In this document: positions 23,708 through 31,490 of the stretch, piece by piece
How the letters are laid out: each line of letters begins with the position of its first letter
Numbering within the stretch: position 1 is the stretch's first letter
Source of the DNA: Fibrobacter sp. UBA4375
Lineage (GTDB): Bacteria > Fibrobacterota > Fibrobacteria > Fibrobacterales > Fibrobacteraceae
DNA: 40,971 nt
Direction: 5' to 3'
Assembly: GCA_002391195.1 (NCBI GenBank)
Contig: DGRZ01000049.1
Span: 1 to 40,971, forward strand
The notes under the pieces: model-generated
Told to the model about the DNA's origin: nothing
The model's database searches: none
The model's input: only the letters and a program-made list of their open reading frames with translations
Translations under genes and position numbers: made by a program

Positions 23708-23723
23708 ACCAATTCGCCTTAAA

Positions 23724-23748
23724 TAAAAAAAGGGGCTGTACCAGCCCC
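23724..23748 (-). terminator. Intrinsic terminator of the gene at 23755-24186
   Basis: A perfect 7-bp stem GGGGCTG/CAGCCCC (23732-23748) with a 3-base loop is followed on the minus strand by eight T. It lies 7 bp after the stop codon. Confidence 0.88.
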
Positions 23749-23754
23749 CAGTTC

Positions 23755-24186
23755 TTAGCAATGTTCCAAGGGATCGTATTCCCTGGCATCATAGGAACAG
23801 ACGTAGCGGCATTCAGCGAAGAGAGTCCCGCCCTTGACGATGTGTTTGGGACGGCTCTTGTAGGACTTACGTTCTAGCACTTCCTGAATATGATGGTCCA
23901 CTACCTTGCGGACCTTACGAGTTACGACCCAGCCGAGTACGCCTGCCATGACAGCGTGGCATGTATAAGATGGGGTTGATTCGTCGAGGAATGGATTCTT
24001 TGCCTTGCTAAATCGCTTCCAGCGAGTTTGCGTTAGCTTCTTGTCAGACCATGTTTCCACGCTAACAGATGAACACCCATCTCGTTCGCAAGGCGTTTGG
24101 CTCTGCCAGTAAGCCCTGAAATCCTCGGTGTAGTATCCTGGGCGACTCAAAACATCGTGATTTTCTCGTGTGATACCGTAATGCAT
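23755..24186 (-). CDS. Unrecognised 143-residue protein, first gene of the leftward cluster
   Basis: I do not recognise this protein. ATG at 24184-24186 follows AAGGAG by eight bases. It has an aromatic N-terminus (YYTEDFRAYWQSQ), six Cys, and a hydrophobic VMAGVLGWVVTRKVRKVVDHHIQEVL stretch that is more likely an amphipathic helix than a membrane segment. The C-terminus has CRYVCSYDAREYDPLEHC. It has its own copy of the 41-bp element and its own terminator, so it is a monocistronic unit of the same regulon. An anti-defence role is a guess from its neighbours. Confidence 0.6.
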   Translation of the reverse strand: MHYGITRENHDVLSRPGYYTEDFRAYWQSQTPCERDGCSSVSVETWSDKKLTQTRWKRFSKAKNPFLDESTPSYTCHAVMAGVLGWVVTRKVRKVVDHHIQEVLERKSYKSRPKHIVKGGTLFAECRYVCSYDAREYDPLEHC

Positions 24187-24224
24187 GTTGTCATCTCCTT
24201 GGTTGGGTTGGTTTCCGTATCAAG

Positions 24225-24265
24225 AGTATAGATGGCCAAGGCAGTCCCGCCGTATCGTAACCAGT
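24225..24265 (-). promoter_or_regulatory. 41-bp promoter-like element, copy 5 (before the gene at 23755)
   Basis: On the minus strand: ACTGG, 12 bases, GGGACTG, 11 bases, TATACT, CTTGATACGG, then a leader ending CAACCAAGGAG. The start codon is 38 bases after the TATACT. Confidence 0.75.
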
Positions 24266-24461
24266 TACTAGGTGGGCGCGGAATTGTTTCTGGGGTAAAT
24301 CGCCGTAGGGGGGGGTAGGTAGCTGATTCTGCCTGTTGTCTACAGGGGGTTGGAACTACATTGGATGGAAAAAGCTAAATCCCTACGAAGAACCACATTT
24401 ATGTTTGACTACAAATGACTCATCTCTAATCTGGTCAGAGAAACCTGGGGGGGGGGGTATA
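24266..24461. other. Gene-free spacer with two G homopolymers
   Basis: There is no credible gene here. Runs of 8 G (24308-24315) and 11 G (24447-24457) stand out. Both lie between the last leftward gene's promoter and the tRNA terminator. Long G tracts slip during replication and sequencing. Confidence 0.6.
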
Positions 24462-24498
24462 AGTAAAGGTCTCCCGCACTATGCTGGAGACCTTTACT
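24462..24498 (-). terminator. Terminator of the inner tRNA-Arg gene
   Basis: A perfect 13-bp inverted repeat, AGTAAAGGTCTCC (24462-24474) and its complement (24486-24498), follows the 3' end of the leftward tRNA by one base. Confidence 0.75.
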
Positions 24499-24499
24499 A

Positions 24500-24572
24500 T
24501 ACCCAGGCCGCGACTCGAACGCGGATATCATCCTTAGGAGGGACGTATTCTATCCCGTTGAATTACCTAGGC
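24500..24572 (-). tRNA. tRNA-Arg(CCU), inner copy
   Basis: Read on the minus strand, the 73-base gene folds as a full cloverleaf: acceptor GCCTAGG/CCTGGGT with wobble pairs, D-stem ATTC/GAAT, anticodon stem CGTCC/GGATG with loop CTCCTAA (anticodon CCU), and T-arm CCGCG-TTCGAGT-CGCGG with discriminator A. CCA is not encoded. It decodes AGG. A second tRNA-Arg with the same anticodon but many differences lies 480 bp to the right in the other orientation. This copy may be carried by the island. Confidence 0.92.
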
Positions 24573-25053
24573 GAGCGGGCGTAATATAGTAAAAAAGTAC
24601 CGGTTATTTAGACAATGGCTGGGTTACCAAATGTTGTGCAATTTTTTAACACGCGAAATCGGAAAAAATCGAACACCCGACTCGAACACTAACAGTGCTG
24701 ATTGAAAGGGTTGCTTTTAGAGCGCGTGCTATAGAAAGAATCAAGCGGCTCTAGGGATAGACTTGGATTTTAGATTGCAGTCTTTTTTGTCATTCGAACT
24801 TGACAAAGGCTTGTTTTAATGCTAATTTCGAACTCGCTGATAGAACGCGGCTGAATGCATAGGTGTTCGAAATCTTTGCTGAGGCCTTGTACTGTCTAGC
24901 ACAACGAGATGCAGGCTGTTCGAAAAGTGTTCGAAACACCGACACAGACCACGACACGGATGCCGACACATGGCATGATGCAGAAGTGGCGAAATTGGTG
25001 TTTTTGAGCGAAAAAGCGAAGTTCTGTGTTCGATGTGCGGTATATGTTCTGTT
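24573..25053. other. Gene-free right-end region with clustered TTCGAA sites
   Basis: No gene is supported. Five TTCGAA sites occur within 143 bp (24793, 24827, 24866, 24919, 24930). Three of them extend to TGTTCGAAA, and the last two of these are 11 bp apart. GTGTTCGAAACAC (24928-24940) is a perfect dyad. TCGAACAC also occurs at 24669 and TCGAACAC again at 24682. The cluster suggests a protein-binding array or recombination site near the end of the island, just upstream of the outer tRNA. Confidence 0.5.
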
Positions 25054-25126
25054 GCCTGGATAGTTCAGCTGGATAGAACGGGTCCCTCCTAAGGATCAAA
25101 CTCGCGTTCGAATCGCGATCCGGGTA
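25054..25126 (+). tRNA. tRNA-Arg(CCU), outer copy
   Basis: The 73-base gene folds fully: acceptor GCCTGGA/TCCGGGT, D-stem GTTC/GAAC, anticodon stem GGTCC/GGATC with loop CTCCTAA (anticodon CCU), T-arm TCGCG-TTCGAAT-CGCGA, discriminator A, no encoded CCA. It is followed at once by a strong terminator. It is probably the chromosomal copy and the integration target or neighbour of the island, because its first bases recur at 2181-2190. Confidence 0.95.
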
Positions 25127-25129
25127 TAG

Positions 25130-25159
25130 AAAAGGCTCCGAGGAAACTCGGGGCCTTTT
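25130..25159. terminator. Bidirectional terminator between tRNA-Arg and nuoN
   Basis: A 13-bp stem, AAAAGGCTCCGAG with CTCGGGGCCTTTT, closed by a GAAA tetraloop. The A and T runs on both flanks let it end the tRNA transcript rightward and the nuo operon leftward; the nuoN stop is at 25162. Confidence 0.88.
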
Positions 25160-25161
25160 GC

Positions 25162-26598
25162 TTATAAACCGCTGAATCCCACAAAGATGTTGTCGCTGAG
25201 GAAGGGGAGGAACCCGAGAACCACCACCGCGCAAGACAGCAAGATGATGACGCCACGTTGCCTGCGGGTAAGGCGCAGGGGGTTCAGGTGTCCGTCGGGT
25301 TCATCGACCCAGGCGCTCTTGACCAGTTGCAGGTAGTAGAACAGGGCGAGCACGTTGTTCAGCACCGCAAAGGCGATAAGCATGTAGTGCCCGGTGGTAG
25401 CCCCGCTGAAGAACAGGTGGAACTTGCCGAAGAACCCGGCAAGAGGCGGGATTCCCGCCAGGCTGAACATGGAAATGGCAAGTGCAATGGCAAGGCTCGG
25501 GTTCTGCTTGGAAAGTCCCCGCAGGGAGTCGAAGATTTCTTCACGGTGGTGACCGATAATGCCGAACACGAAGAAGGCCAGGTAGTTGGACACCGCATAC
25601 ACGAACAGGTAGTAGATGATGGCGGTTTTCGCCATGGCTGCAGTACCGAGGAGGGCCACCATGATGTAGCCCGCCTGTGCGATGGAGCTGTAGGCCATGA
25701 ACCGGCGGAGCCTGTACTGCTTGAGCGCACCCAGGTTACCTACAAAGAGGGTGACGCCAGCAAGCAGGGCGATGAGGGGGGCAATCTGCTCCTGCACAGG
25801 TGCAAGAGGCCCGTAGACCAGCACCACCAGGAAAGCGATGGCAGTAGCCTTGGAGGTCACGGAAAGCACCGCCGTTACGGGAGTGGGAGCGCCTTCGTAA
25901 ACGTCGGGAGCCCAGGTGTAGAAGGGGAACAGGGTGAGCTTGAAACCGATGCCGCAGAAGAGGAACAGCACCGCAATCCACAAGAGCGGGGAAGTCCCGG
26001 CGGCCACGGCATTGTGGATGGCGTCGAAATGCAGGCTCCCGGCAAAACCGTAGAGGTAGCTGAAGCCGAACAGCTCGAAGGCGGTGGCCACGGACCCCAT
26101 CAAGATGTACTTGGTGGCGGCCTCGGAACCTAGCTGGTCCTGCTTGTTCCAGGCGGTCAGGGCGTACATGGGGATGGTGGCGATTTCAAGACCCAAGAAG
26201 AAGGTGATGGTGTCGCAGGCGCTCACTACCGTCACGCCGCCGAAAGTGGCAAAGGCGATAGCCCCGATGAATTCCGCAATCTGGTGCATTTGGGGCTTGC
26301 CGGCGGCGGCATGCATAAAGTAGTCCTTGGAAAACCACATGCCGAGAATGGCGGAAACCACCAGTACTTCGCGCATGAACACGCCAAAGTCGTCCACTCG
26401 CCAGTTGCAGATAAAGAACCGGCCCTCGCCTCCAGCCAGCGGGATAAAGTTCAGCAGCATGAAGATGAGCAGGAACCCGATGTTGGCGATACGCCAGGGA
26501 ACGTTGGATTTGGCGTCGCAGAAAAGCCTGCTCCCGATGACAATGAAGGGGAACAGCAGCAATAGCAGGTCGGGGATGATAAAGTTAGGTATGGACAT
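25162..26598 (-). CDS. nuoN: NADH-quinone oxidoreductase subunit N
   Basis: The 478-residue antiporter-like membrane subunit of complex I has about 14 transmembrane segments. It shows the family core FKLTLFPFYTWAPDVYEGAPTPVTAVLSVTSKATA and the AYSSIAQAGYIMVALL helix with the channel Lys/His positions. It forms part of the proton-pumping arm in the inner membrane. It is the last gene of the leftward nuo operon and is followed by the terminator at 25130-25159. A 60-bp spacer to nuoM holds imperfect repeats of ATTCGGA-like units, the only clear gap late in the operon. Confidence 0.95.
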   Translation of the reverse strand: MSIPNFIIPDLLLLLFPFIVIGSRLFCDAKSNVPWRIANIGFLLIFMLLNFIPLAGGEGRFFICNWRVDDFGVFMREVLVVSAILGMWFSKDYFMHAAAGKPQMHQIAEFIGAIAFATFGGVTVVSACDTITFFLGLEIATIPMYALTAWNKQDQLGSEAATKYILMGSVATAFELFGFSYLYGFAGSLHFDAIHNAVAAGTSPLLWIAVLFLFCGIGFKLTLFPFYTWAPDVYEGAPTPVTAVLSVTSKATAIAFLVVLVYGPLAPVQEQIAPLIALLAGVTLFVGNLGALKQYRLRRFMAYSSIAQAGYIMVALLGTAAMAKTAIIYYLFVYAVSNYLAFFVFGIIGHHREEIFDSLRGLSKQNPSLAIALAISMFSLAGIPPLAGFFGKFHLFFSGATTGHYMLIAFAVLNNVLALFYYLQLVKSAWVDEPDGHLNPLRLTRRQRGVIILLSCAVVVLGFLPFLSDNIFVGFSGL

Positions 26599-26658
26599 AA
26601 TAATTCGGAGTTCAGAATTCGGATTTCGGAATTAGTGATGAAATTTTAAACCTCATAT

Positions 26659-28158
26659 CTAAAACCTATTAAATATAGGCGCAATGCTCAGGTCAAGCAT
26701 GTCGGCAAAAGGCCCGGGGAAAATACCGATCAACAGCAGGCAGAAAACCAGCACCACGATGACCAGCTTTTCGCGGAAGCAACCGTCGGTAAGCGTCTGG
26801 AACTTGGCGGGCATGGGGCCGTGGAGCATACGGTTGGCCGTCTGCAGGATATACACCGCCGTGGTGGTGATGGAAAGGATGGCTAGGACGGTGACGATAC
26901 GGGTGAGGGTGGAATCCTGCTGGAAAGCCCCGATAAAGATGGTGCTTTCGGCAATGAACCCGCTGAAACCGGGCAGGCCAAGGCCCGCAAAGCCCGCAAT
27001 CACAAAACCGACACCCAGGAAAGGCATCTTTTTCATGATGCCGCCCATTTCCGTGATGTCGCGGGTATGGGTGCGCTCGTAAATCATGCCGATGGTGGCG
27101 AAGAAGAGCCCCGTCAAGAACCCGTGGGAAATCATCTGGAGGCTAGCACCCCGGAGCCCCACCGGTGTGAGGGCCGCAAGGCCCAAGAAGATAAGGCCCA
27201 GGTGGCTGATGGAACTGTAGGCGGTAATGTATTTGAGGTCCTTGTGGCGTATGGCGATAAAGGGGCCGAGCACCACGTTGAAGATGAGCAGGGCCACCAC
27301 GTAGGGGAGCCAAATCTTGGCGGCCTCAGGCATCAGGAACATGGCAAAGCGAAGGCATCCGTAGGCGCCCATCTTCATCATGACGCCTGCCGCCAGCATG
27401 GAGACGGCGGTAGGGGCTGCGGAGTGGCCGTCGGGGCTCCAGAAGTGGAAGGGGAACAGGGAAGAGCTGACCGCAAAGCCCATGAACATCAGGGGGAATG
27501 CCCACATCTGGAAATCCATGGGGAGAGTCACCTTTGAAATTTCCATGAGGCTCCAGCTGCCCGTGCCGCTTTCGAAGTAGAGCCCGAACAGGGTGGCAAG
27601 AATCATGGAAGAGCCGAAGGCGAGGGTCAAGGTCAGTTTTTTGCCGCCGTAATCCCTGCGGCCGCTTCCGTAGCAGGCGATCATCAGGTACATGCACAGG
27701 GCTTCCATTTCGTAGAACACGAAGAACAGCACCAAATCGAAACTCATGTACACGCCATAGACGCTTGTGGCCAAAAGCTGGATCAGGGCGAAGAACACCT
27801 TCTGGTTACCCTTGATCTTGTAGCTTACCAGCACGCCCGCCCAAACGATAAAGGCGGTGAGGGCAAGGAGCAGCATGTTGAGGCCGTCGGCCCCTACAAT
27901 ATAGTGGGCGTTGAAAGCATTAAGCCAGGGAATGTCGGTAAAGAACCGTAGTGCAAAGGGGGTGGAGGCCGGGTCGGCTGGGGCTGCACCCAGGGCGAAA
28001 ACGCGGTAGGTAAGCACGCAGACCACAAGGAGCACGAAACTGACGGATGCCGTATGGACCGTTCGGAGCGCACGCTCGCAGGTAGCGGGAATCGGGATGC
28101 AGGCGAGCACCGTCAAAAGGGGAATGACCCAAATCAGATTAAAGAGTACAGTTTCCAT
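26659..28158 (-). CDS. nuoM: NADH-quinone oxidoreductase subunit M
   Basis: The 499-residue membrane subunit is recognised by FYEMEALCMYLMIACYG with the conserved Glu in TM5, FPFHFWSPDGHSAAPTAVSMLAAGVMMKMGAYG in the discontinuous helix TM7 with the pumping Lys, and AYSSISHLGLIFLGLAAL. It is one of three Mrp-antiporter-like subunits that move protons. Its ATG is seven bases after the nuoL stop, consistent with coupling. The length is normal for the family. Confidence 0.96.
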   Translation of the reverse strand: METVLFNLIWVIPLLTVLACIPIPATCERALRTVHTASVSFVLLVVCVLTYRVFALGAAPADPASTPFALRFFTDIPWLNAFNAHYIVGADGLNMLLLALTAFIVWAGVLVSYKIKGNQKVFFALIQLLATSVYGVYMSFDLVLFFVFYEMEALCMYLMIACYGSGRRDYGGKKLTLTLAFGSSMILATLFGLYFESGTGSWSLMEISKVTLPMDFQMWAFPLMFMGFAVSSSLFPFHFWSPDGHSAAPTAVSMLAAGVMMKMGAYGCLRFAMFLMPEAAKIWLPYVVALLIFNVVLGPFIAIRHKDLKYITAYSSISHLGLIFLGLAALTPVGLRGASLQMISHGFLTGLFFATIGMIYERTHTRDITEMGGIMKKMPFLGVGFVIAGFAGLGLPGFSGFIAESTIFIGAFQQDSTLTRIVTVLAILSITTTAVYILQTANRMLHGPMPAKFQTLTDGCFREKLVIVVLVFCLLLIGIFPGPFADMLDLSIAPIFNRF

Positions 28159-28164
28159 AAGCGC

Positions 28165-30120
28165 CTACAGTGGCAACCCTCCGATAAAGCGCCAGAGCAG
28201 AAGCCCGACGATAAGGGTTCCGAGGTAAAAGGGAAGGTAGCCCGCCTGGGCGGTGCGTACCAGGTCGCCCAGCTTGTGGGTGAACCAGACCGTAAAGGCG
28301 AGGATTTCTTCGATAATGTAGTCCTGGATAAAGCGGGCCGTGGCGGCCACACCTCCGAAAATAAACTGCCGCACCACGGCGTAGTAGATTTCGTCGAAGT
28401 AGAACTTGTGGTAGATGACCTTGTAGATTGGACCGCGGTTGATGTCGTCCAGGGCCCGGGCAATGTTGGATTTGGGCCGCCCGTACATAAACCAGGCGAG
28501 GGCAAGAGCCACCACCGCAACCGCTACGGCCACTACGGGAATCCAGCTTGCGTGGGAAAGCTTGACCAGGGTGGGAACGTGGAGCTTGCCCACTACGAAG
28601 AATTTTTCGAAGATGCTCTTGCCCAAGAGACCGCTCAAGAGTGCCGGCACGGCCAGGACCACGATGGGAAGCGTCATGGCAAAATCTTCGTGGACATGTC
28701 CCGCCTTGACGCCTTCGTGACGGGGCGCCCCGTGGAAGGCCAAGAAGAACAGCCTGAACATGTAGAAGGTGGTAAGCCCGCTAGTCAGGAGGGCAAGGCC
28801 GAACACCACGTAGTGGTGGCTCTGGAACGCCGCCAGGATGATTTCGTCCTTGGAGAAGAATCCGGAGAAGGGCGGAATGCCGGAAATGGCGAGAACGGAA
28901 ATAAGGCAGCACCAGTAGGTCCAGGGCATTTTCTTGCGGAGGCCGCCCATGGCGTCCAAGTCGTTGGTATGGACCTGGTGGATTAGGGAGCCCGCAATCA
29001 GGAACAGGCTGCACTTGAAGAAGGCGTGGGTAAAGATGTGGAAGGTGGAGGCTGTCCAGCCCGTTGCCACCACCACCTGGCCGATCTTGCAGACGCCCAG
29101 GGCAAACATCATGTAGCCCAGCTGCGAAAGGGTGGAGTAGGCGAGAATCCGCTTGATGTCTTTCTGGGTGCAGGCGATGACCGCCGCAAAGACCATGGTG
29201 AATGCTCCTACCACCATAATCAGCTTCAAGGTGTTGTCGCAGATGGCGAAGAAGGGGAAAAGCCTTGCCACCAGATACACGCCCGCCACCACCATGGTGG
29301 CGCTGTGGATGATGGAGCTGACCGGGGTCGGGCCTTCCATGGCGTTAGGAAGCCAGATATGCATGGGGAACATGGCGGATTTTCCCCAGCCGCCGGTGAA
29401 AATCATCACGGAGCCCAGCACCAGGGCCTCTGCCTTGGTAACGGTGCAAATCCCGAGATTGATGGTCTCGCCCTTGAAGGCGTGGAGGCTCAAGTCGTTC
29501 AGAGTAGAAAAGTCGAAACTGCCCACAACGTAGCTTACCAGCACTATGCCGAACAAGAAGAAGCTGTCGGCAAAGCGGGTGAGGATAAAGGCCTGCTTGG
29601 AGGCGCTCACCGCCGAGGGCTTGTGGTACCAGAACCCGATGAGCAGGTAGCTGGAAACGCCCACCAGTTCCCAGAAGATGAACATCTGGAAAAGGTTGGT
29701 GGCGACCACCAGGCCAAGCATGCTGAAGCTGAACAGGGAAAGCAGGCTGAAGAACCGCCCTGCGGAAGGGTCTTCCCGCATGTAGCCCACGCTGTAGATG
29801 TTCACCATGAAACTGATGAAGGTCACTACCACAAGCATCATCAGCGAAAGCGGGTCGATGAGCATGCCGATGGTGGCGGCGAGGTTTCCTGCAAAGGTGA
29901 GGAAGTCGTGCTGGAAAAGGACGGTCTTGTTCGGGGCGAAATCCGAGGTGAAGTAATGCACCGCCAATGTGGCTGCACACACGAAGGCAATGCCGTTACA
30001 GGCGATGGCGAGAGCCGCTGCCGCCTTGTGGCACTTGTTGCCCAGGAAAAGCCCGTTCACCACGAAGGTGAGCAGGGGCAATGCCAGAATCAAATAACCG
30101 AGGGTCATATCGTTAATCAT
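28165..30120 (-). CDS. nuoL: NADH-quinone oxidoreductase subunit L
   Basis: The 651-residue subunit is the largest membrane component. FWELVGVSSYLLIGFW carries the conserved Glu, and MFPMHIWLPNAMEGPTPVSSIIHSATMVVAGVYLVAR and AYSTLSQLGYMMFALG are diagnostic. The C-terminal extension (from about residue 540) should form the long lateral helix lying along NuoM and NuoN. The start MINDMTLGYLIL overlaps the nuoK end by 8 bp; a second in-frame ATG four codons later is possible. Confidence 0.96.
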   Translation of the reverse strand: MINDMTLGYLILALPLLTFVVNGLFLGNKCHKAAAALAIACNGIAFVCAATLAVHYFTSDFAPNKTVLFQHDFLTFAGNLAATIGMLIDPLSLMMLVVVTFISFMVNIYSVGYMREDPSAGRFFSLLSLFSFSMLGLVVATNLFQMFIFWELVGVSSYLLIGFWYHKPSAVSASKQAFILTRFADSFFLFGIVLVSYVVGSFDFSTLNDLSLHAFKGETINLGICTVTKAEALVLGSVMIFTGGWGKSAMFPMHIWLPNAMEGPTPVSSIIHSATMVVAGVYLVARLFPFFAICDNTLKLIMVVGAFTMVFAAVIACTQKDIKRILAYSTLSQLGYMMFALGVCKIGQVVVATGWTASTFHIFTHAFFKCSLFLIAGSLIHQVHTNDLDAMGGLRKKMPWTYWCCLISVLAISGIPPFSGFFSKDEIILAAFQSHHYVVFGLALLTSGLTTFYMFRLFFLAFHGAPRHEGVKAGHVHEDFAMTLPIVVLAVPALLSGLLGKSIFEKFFVVGKLHVPTLVKLSHASWIPVVAVAVAVVALALAWFMYGRPKSNIARALDDINRGPIYKVIYHKFYFDEIYYAVVRQFIFGGVAATARFIQDYIIEEILAFTVWFTHKLGDLVRTAQAGYLPFYLGTLIVGLLLWRFIGGLPL

Positions 30121-30418
30121 GCAAGTCCCTCAACTGGTCGGCGTCAAGGCTGTGGTGCCTGCGGTACATGGTGACGATAATGGCAAGGGCGATTGCCATT
30201 TCGCAGGCGGTAACGGCGATGACGAAAATACTGAACAGGGCGCCCGCGGTAGAGTCCTGGGCGGTAAAGTAGGCAAAAGAAATAAAGTTGATGTTGGCGG
30301 CGTTCAGCATGAGCTCGATGGAAATGAGCATGCCAATCAGGTGGCGGCGGCGCATCAGGCCCCACACGCCAATGCCAAAGAGCAAGAAGGCGAGAATTAG
30401 GCAGTTCATCAGGTTCAT
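30113..30418 (-). CDS. nuoK: NADH-quinone oxidoreductase subunit K
   Basis: The 101-residue protein has three transmembrane helices, GVWGLMRRRHLIGMLISIELMLNAANINF with the conserved buried Glu, and a second conserved Glu in VTACEMAIALAIIV. These two glutamates belong to the E-channel of complex I. The start overlaps the nuoJ stop by four bases (ATGA), a normal coupling arrangement. Confidence 0.96.
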   Translation of the reverse strand: MNLMNCLILAFLLFGIGVWGLMRRRHLIGMLISIELMLNAANINFISFAYFTAQDSTAGALFSIFVIAVTACEMAIALAIIVTMYRRHHSLDADQLRDLHD

Positions 30419-31008
30419 TGCTTCACCTCCTTTTCCTTTTCTACCTCGTCCTTTGTCTTGCGGGCGATGGTGATGGCGCAGATAAGGGTCATCAAAAGCA
30501 AGATGCTAACCACCTCGAAGGGGATGATAAAGCTGTCCTGGGTGTAACCCAGAAGGCGCATGGCAAAGTTTTGCAGACTGGAATAGTCCGGAGCCGAAGC
30601 CACCGCACCGCTGGAAAGTTCCGGCATGGGCAGCAGGCACTTGACCATCACGAACACGAAGGCGATAGACAGGGCGAAGGCGGCAAAGACTCTCGGAATC
30701 TTGGTGGCAAAGGCGTCTTCGCCCAGGTGACTGGTAAGAAGTATGGTAAACACCACGAAAATCACCACGCCGCCGATATAGACCATCACCTGGGCGAGAG
30801 CGATAAATTCCGCATGCAACAGCAGGTAGAGGATGGCGGTAGTCACGAAGGAGAAAATCAGGAACACTGCGCTCTGCAAGATGTTCTTGACAGCAACGGT
30901 AAAGACCGCCGTCACGAGCATGACGATGGCCACGGCGTAAAAGGCGATATCCATTCCCCCGTGGGGAAACGACAGCGCTAGTTCTGGAAGCTGAAGGCCT
31001 GGAAACAT
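30415..31008 (-). CDS. nuoJ: NADH-quinone oxidoreductase subunit J
   Basis: The 197-residue membrane subunit has five predicted helices and the NuoJ signature HAEFIALAQVMVYIGGVVIFVVFTILLT, which contains the pi-bulge helix that couples quinone chemistry to pumping. The C-terminal tail is short and Lys/Glu-rich. Its start overlaps the nuoI stop by one base (TAATG). Confidence 0.95.
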   Translation of the reverse strand: MFPGLQLPELALSFPHGGMDIAFYAVAIVMLVTAVFTVAVKNILQSAVFLIFSFVTTAILYLLLHAEFIALAQVMVYIGGVVIFVVFTILLTSHLGEDAFATKIPRVFAAFALSIAFVFVMVKCLLPMPELSSGAVASAPDYSSLQNFAMRLLGYTQDSFIIPFEVVSILLLMTLICAITIARKTKDEVEKEKEVKQ

Positions 31009-31481
31009 TATCCCTGTCCCTCCTTCTTGTTGAGAATCATTTCAAGAGTATTGGGGTCGGTAGTGGCCACCTCGAAATCCTGGTTCATGCGGATAGCCCC
31101 GAAGGGGCAGGCCTCCACGCAGAGCCCGCACTGAGTGCAGCTGGCAAAGTGATAAACATAACGGCCCAGCACCTTTTTGCCGGCGATGTTCTTGGTGGAA
31201 AGCACGTTGATGGAAGCGTTGGGGCAGGCACGCTCGCACATGCCGCAAGCGGTGCAGTGATTGTTGCCGTCGGCGTCTTCGATCATTTCCAGGCGGCCGC
31301 GGTAGCGGGGGTGCATCTTGAGGGTCTTCCGATTTTCGGGATACTGCTCGGTAACGATGCGTCTTGGGTCTATAAAATACTTGAAGGTCACGGACAGCCC
31401 GCACAACAGGCTCCAGGGGCCTGTGATGCAGCGCTTCAGGTAACGCTTGATATACGGAATGAATGAACTACTCTCTTGCAT
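31008..31481 (-). CDS. nuoI: NADH-quinone oxidoreductase subunit I (two [4Fe-4S] clusters)
   Basis: The 157-residue ferredoxin-like subunit has two cluster motifs, CTACGMCERACP and CTQCGLCVEACPFGAI. These bind clusters N6a and N6b, which pass electrons towards NuoB. An N-terminal amphipathic segment (KRYLKRCITGPWSLLCGLSVTFKYF) docks it on the membrane arm. There are eight cluster cysteines, all present. It lies between nuoH and nuoJ in the usual order. Confidence 0.96.
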   Translation of the reverse strand: MQESSSFIPYIKRYLKRCITGPWSLLCGLSVTFKYFIDPRRIVTEQYPENRKTLKMHPRYRGRLEMIEDADGNNHCTACGMCERACPNASINVLSTKNIAGKKVLGRYVYHFASCTQCGLCVEACPFGAIRMNQDFEVATTDPNTLEMILNKKEGQG

Positions 31482-31490
31482 AAAACAATC

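Noticed and set aside
20994..24265. The five-copy element as a conserved riboswitch-like RNA
   Set aside because: Each copy can form some hairpin, but the pairings differ between copies while the bases ACTGG, GGGrCTG and TAT and their spacing stay fixed. This favours DNA recognition.
2325..24572. Prophage or complete conjugative element
   Set aside because: No capsid, terminase, tail, lysis, relaxase, coupling protein or type IV secretion genes are visible among the island's genes.
29026..30174. Long rightward frame of 382 codons across nuoL, with similar long rightward frames across nuoM, nuoN, nuoD and the RSH gene
   Set aside because: They are antisense to strongly recognisable genes, are low in complexity (rich in Gly, His, Glu, Val) and have no ribosome sites. 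They arise from codon bias of the leftward genes.
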